From positions 1-6,163 of the forward strand of contig JAFQWR010000243.1 of assembly GCA_017407365.1 (NCBI GenBank): 6,163 nucleotides of DNA, in the 5' to 3' direction. The notes under the pieces were generated by a model. It saw only the letters and a program-made list of their open reading frames with translations. It searched no databases and was not told the origin of the DNA. The stretch is from Clostridia bacterium. GTDB lineage: Bacteria > Bacillota > Clostridia > Christensenellales > HGM11417. The translations under genes were made by a program, and so were the position numbers. Below are positions 5,509 to 6,163 of the stretch, one piece after another (position 1 is the stretch's first letter; each line of letters starts with the position of its first letter).

Positions 5509-6051
5509 ATGCAAAGGGTACTGATTATCGGAGGAAACGGAAGCGGCAAAACAACGATGGCGCGTAAGCTTGCAGAAATTACGGGCCTGCCGCTTTGTCA
5601 CTTAGATTCGCTTTATTGGACGGACGGCTGGAAGCCGCGCGAAAGGGAAGAGTTTCTGGCGCTTTTGCAGGCAGAGCTCGAAAGACCCTCGTGGATATTG
5701 GACGGCAATATGAAAAGCTCCCTGAATAAACGCCTCGACTACTGCGATACTGTGATATATCTTGATTTTTCGGGCATCCGCTGCTTTTTCGGAGCGATAA
5801 AAAGGGTGATACAGAATCGGGGGAAAAGCCGTGCGGATATGGGCGGCAACTGCGTGGAGCGCTTCGACCGCCGCACCTGGCGCTTTATTTTCGGCACGCT
5901 GAAATTCAACAAAATCCACAGAGGTTTGTTTTATCAGGCGGTGGCAGCCCGTCCCAACGTGCGGCTCATCGTGCTGAAAAACAGAGGGCAGGTCAAACGC
6001 TTTTTACAGAGCATACAAAAAGAACAAGCCTTAAAAAAAACGGAGCAATAA
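5509..6051 (+). CDS. P-loop nucleoside-phosphate kinase-like protein (FlaR/adenylate kinase-like)
   Basis: This 180-residue cytoplasmic P-loop protein has Walker A GGNGSGKT (8-15), the family pattern HLDSLYWTDGWKP (31-43), WILDGNM (62-68) and a C-terminal LKNRGQVKRFL (156-166). This set matches small P-loop proteins annotated as adenylate kinase-like or 'DNA topology modulation protein FlaR'. Arg-rich stretches (100-125) could form the lid that binds phosphates. The true substrate of this family is not well established, so nucleotide phosphorylation is inferred from the fold. An AGGAGG site (5499-5504) 4 bases before ATG 5509 fixes the start. The 26-base gap after the HAD gene, with no terminator, suggests co-transcription. 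The basic tail ends near an A-tract (6033-6040). Confidence 0.88.
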   Translation: MQRVLIIGGNGSGKTTMARKLAEITGLPLCHLDSLYWTDGWKPREREEFLALLQAELERPSWILDGNMKSSLNKRLDYCDTVIYLDFSGIRCFFGAIKRVIQNRGKSRADMGGNCVERFDRRTWRFIFGTLKFNKIHRGLFYQAVAARPNVRLIVLKNRGQVKRFLQSIQKEQALKKTEQ

Positions 6052-6151
6052 CAAAACACACCTTCGCTTGATGGAGGACGGACGTTTTTTTTGGCAGTTG
6101 AATCAATCCGTAAGCCTTATCATAAATCGAACGAAAAAAGAGAGAAACTCT
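6052..6151 (+). other. Short spacer after the kinase-like gene
   Basis: A T8 run (6085-6092) can pair with an A8 run inside the kinase tail (6033-6042 with 6083-6092, 10 bp). A weak 5-bp hairpin (6061-6065 with 6073-6077, one G-U) lies between. This could be a poor terminator but is not convincing. TTGAAT (6098-6103) and CATAAA (6121-6126), 17 bp apart, are a weak promoter candidate for a gene beginning at 6152. Confidence 0.35.
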
Positions 6152-6163
6152 ATGACAGTAAAA
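6152..6163 (+). CDS. Possible start of a further gene cut by the window edge
   Basis: ATG at 6152 begins Met-Thr-Val-Lys and runs off the window. A purine-rich GAGAGAAA stretch (6140-6147) lies before it as a weak ribosome binding site, with a weak promoter candidate upstream. Four codons say nothing about the product. Confidence 0.35.

Noticed and set aside
6033..6092. A8...T8 pairing as a terminator after the kinase-like gene
   Set aside because: The pairing is A-T rich with a 40-base loop, and the inner hairpin is weak and 7 bases from the T-run; too uncertain to call.
1..6163. CRISPR arrays, tRNA or rRNA genes, insertion sequences, phage attachment sites
   Set aside because: No regularly spaced repeats, tRNA-like cloverleaf, transposase or flanking direct repeats were seen; the window is tightly packed with ordinary + strand genes.

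Overview
The window looks like chromosomal DNA from an anaerobic, low-to-mid GC Gram-positive bacterium, probably an uncultured member of the Clostridia. The reasons are an oxygen-sensitive class III ribonucleotide reductase (NrdD), strong purine-rich ribosome binding sites, A-type promoters, tight operons, and a MerR/PLDc_N/ABC-2 gene set typical of Bacillota. All supported genes lie on the + strand. The assignment rests on gene content and motif recall; no database search was run.

Region 1 (1-1860), deoxynucleotide synthesis and redox: the 3' part of nrdD carries a fused redoxin domain and is followed 4 bases later by a thioredoxin reductase gene (trxB), then a good intrinsic terminator. 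The expected logic is that TrxB reduces the redoxin tail, which re-reduces the NrdD active site. Two oddities stand out. An in-frame TAG lies one codon after the Gly-Tyr of the glycyl-radical loop, while the reading frame beyond it is intact and conserved for 122 more codons. The thioredoxin reductase also lacks the usual HRRxxxR NADPH motif.

Region 2 (1861-4706), a self-regulated transporter operon: an orphan terminator-like hairpin is followed by a promoter with the over-long 19-bp spacer characteristic of MerR-controlled promoters, with a perfect 6-1-6 palindrome inside the spacer. The promoter drives a MerR-type regulator that continues into two membrane helices and a four-cysteine zinc ribbon, then a 68-residue PLDc_N (YxlE-like) membrane protein, an ABC ATPase and an ABC-2 permease. 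All four genes overlap by 1 to 8 bases, and a terminator closes the unit. The inferred system is a membrane-tethered sensor-regulator controlling its own exporter. The last three genes resemble yxlE-yxlF-yxlG of the Bacillus subtilis sigY operon, with a MerR protein taking the place of the sigma factor.

Region 3 (4707-6163): a near-consensus promoter drives a HAD-family phosphatase and a FlaR/adenylate-kinase-like P-loop protein. A short spacer follows, and possibly the first four codons of another gene at the right edge.
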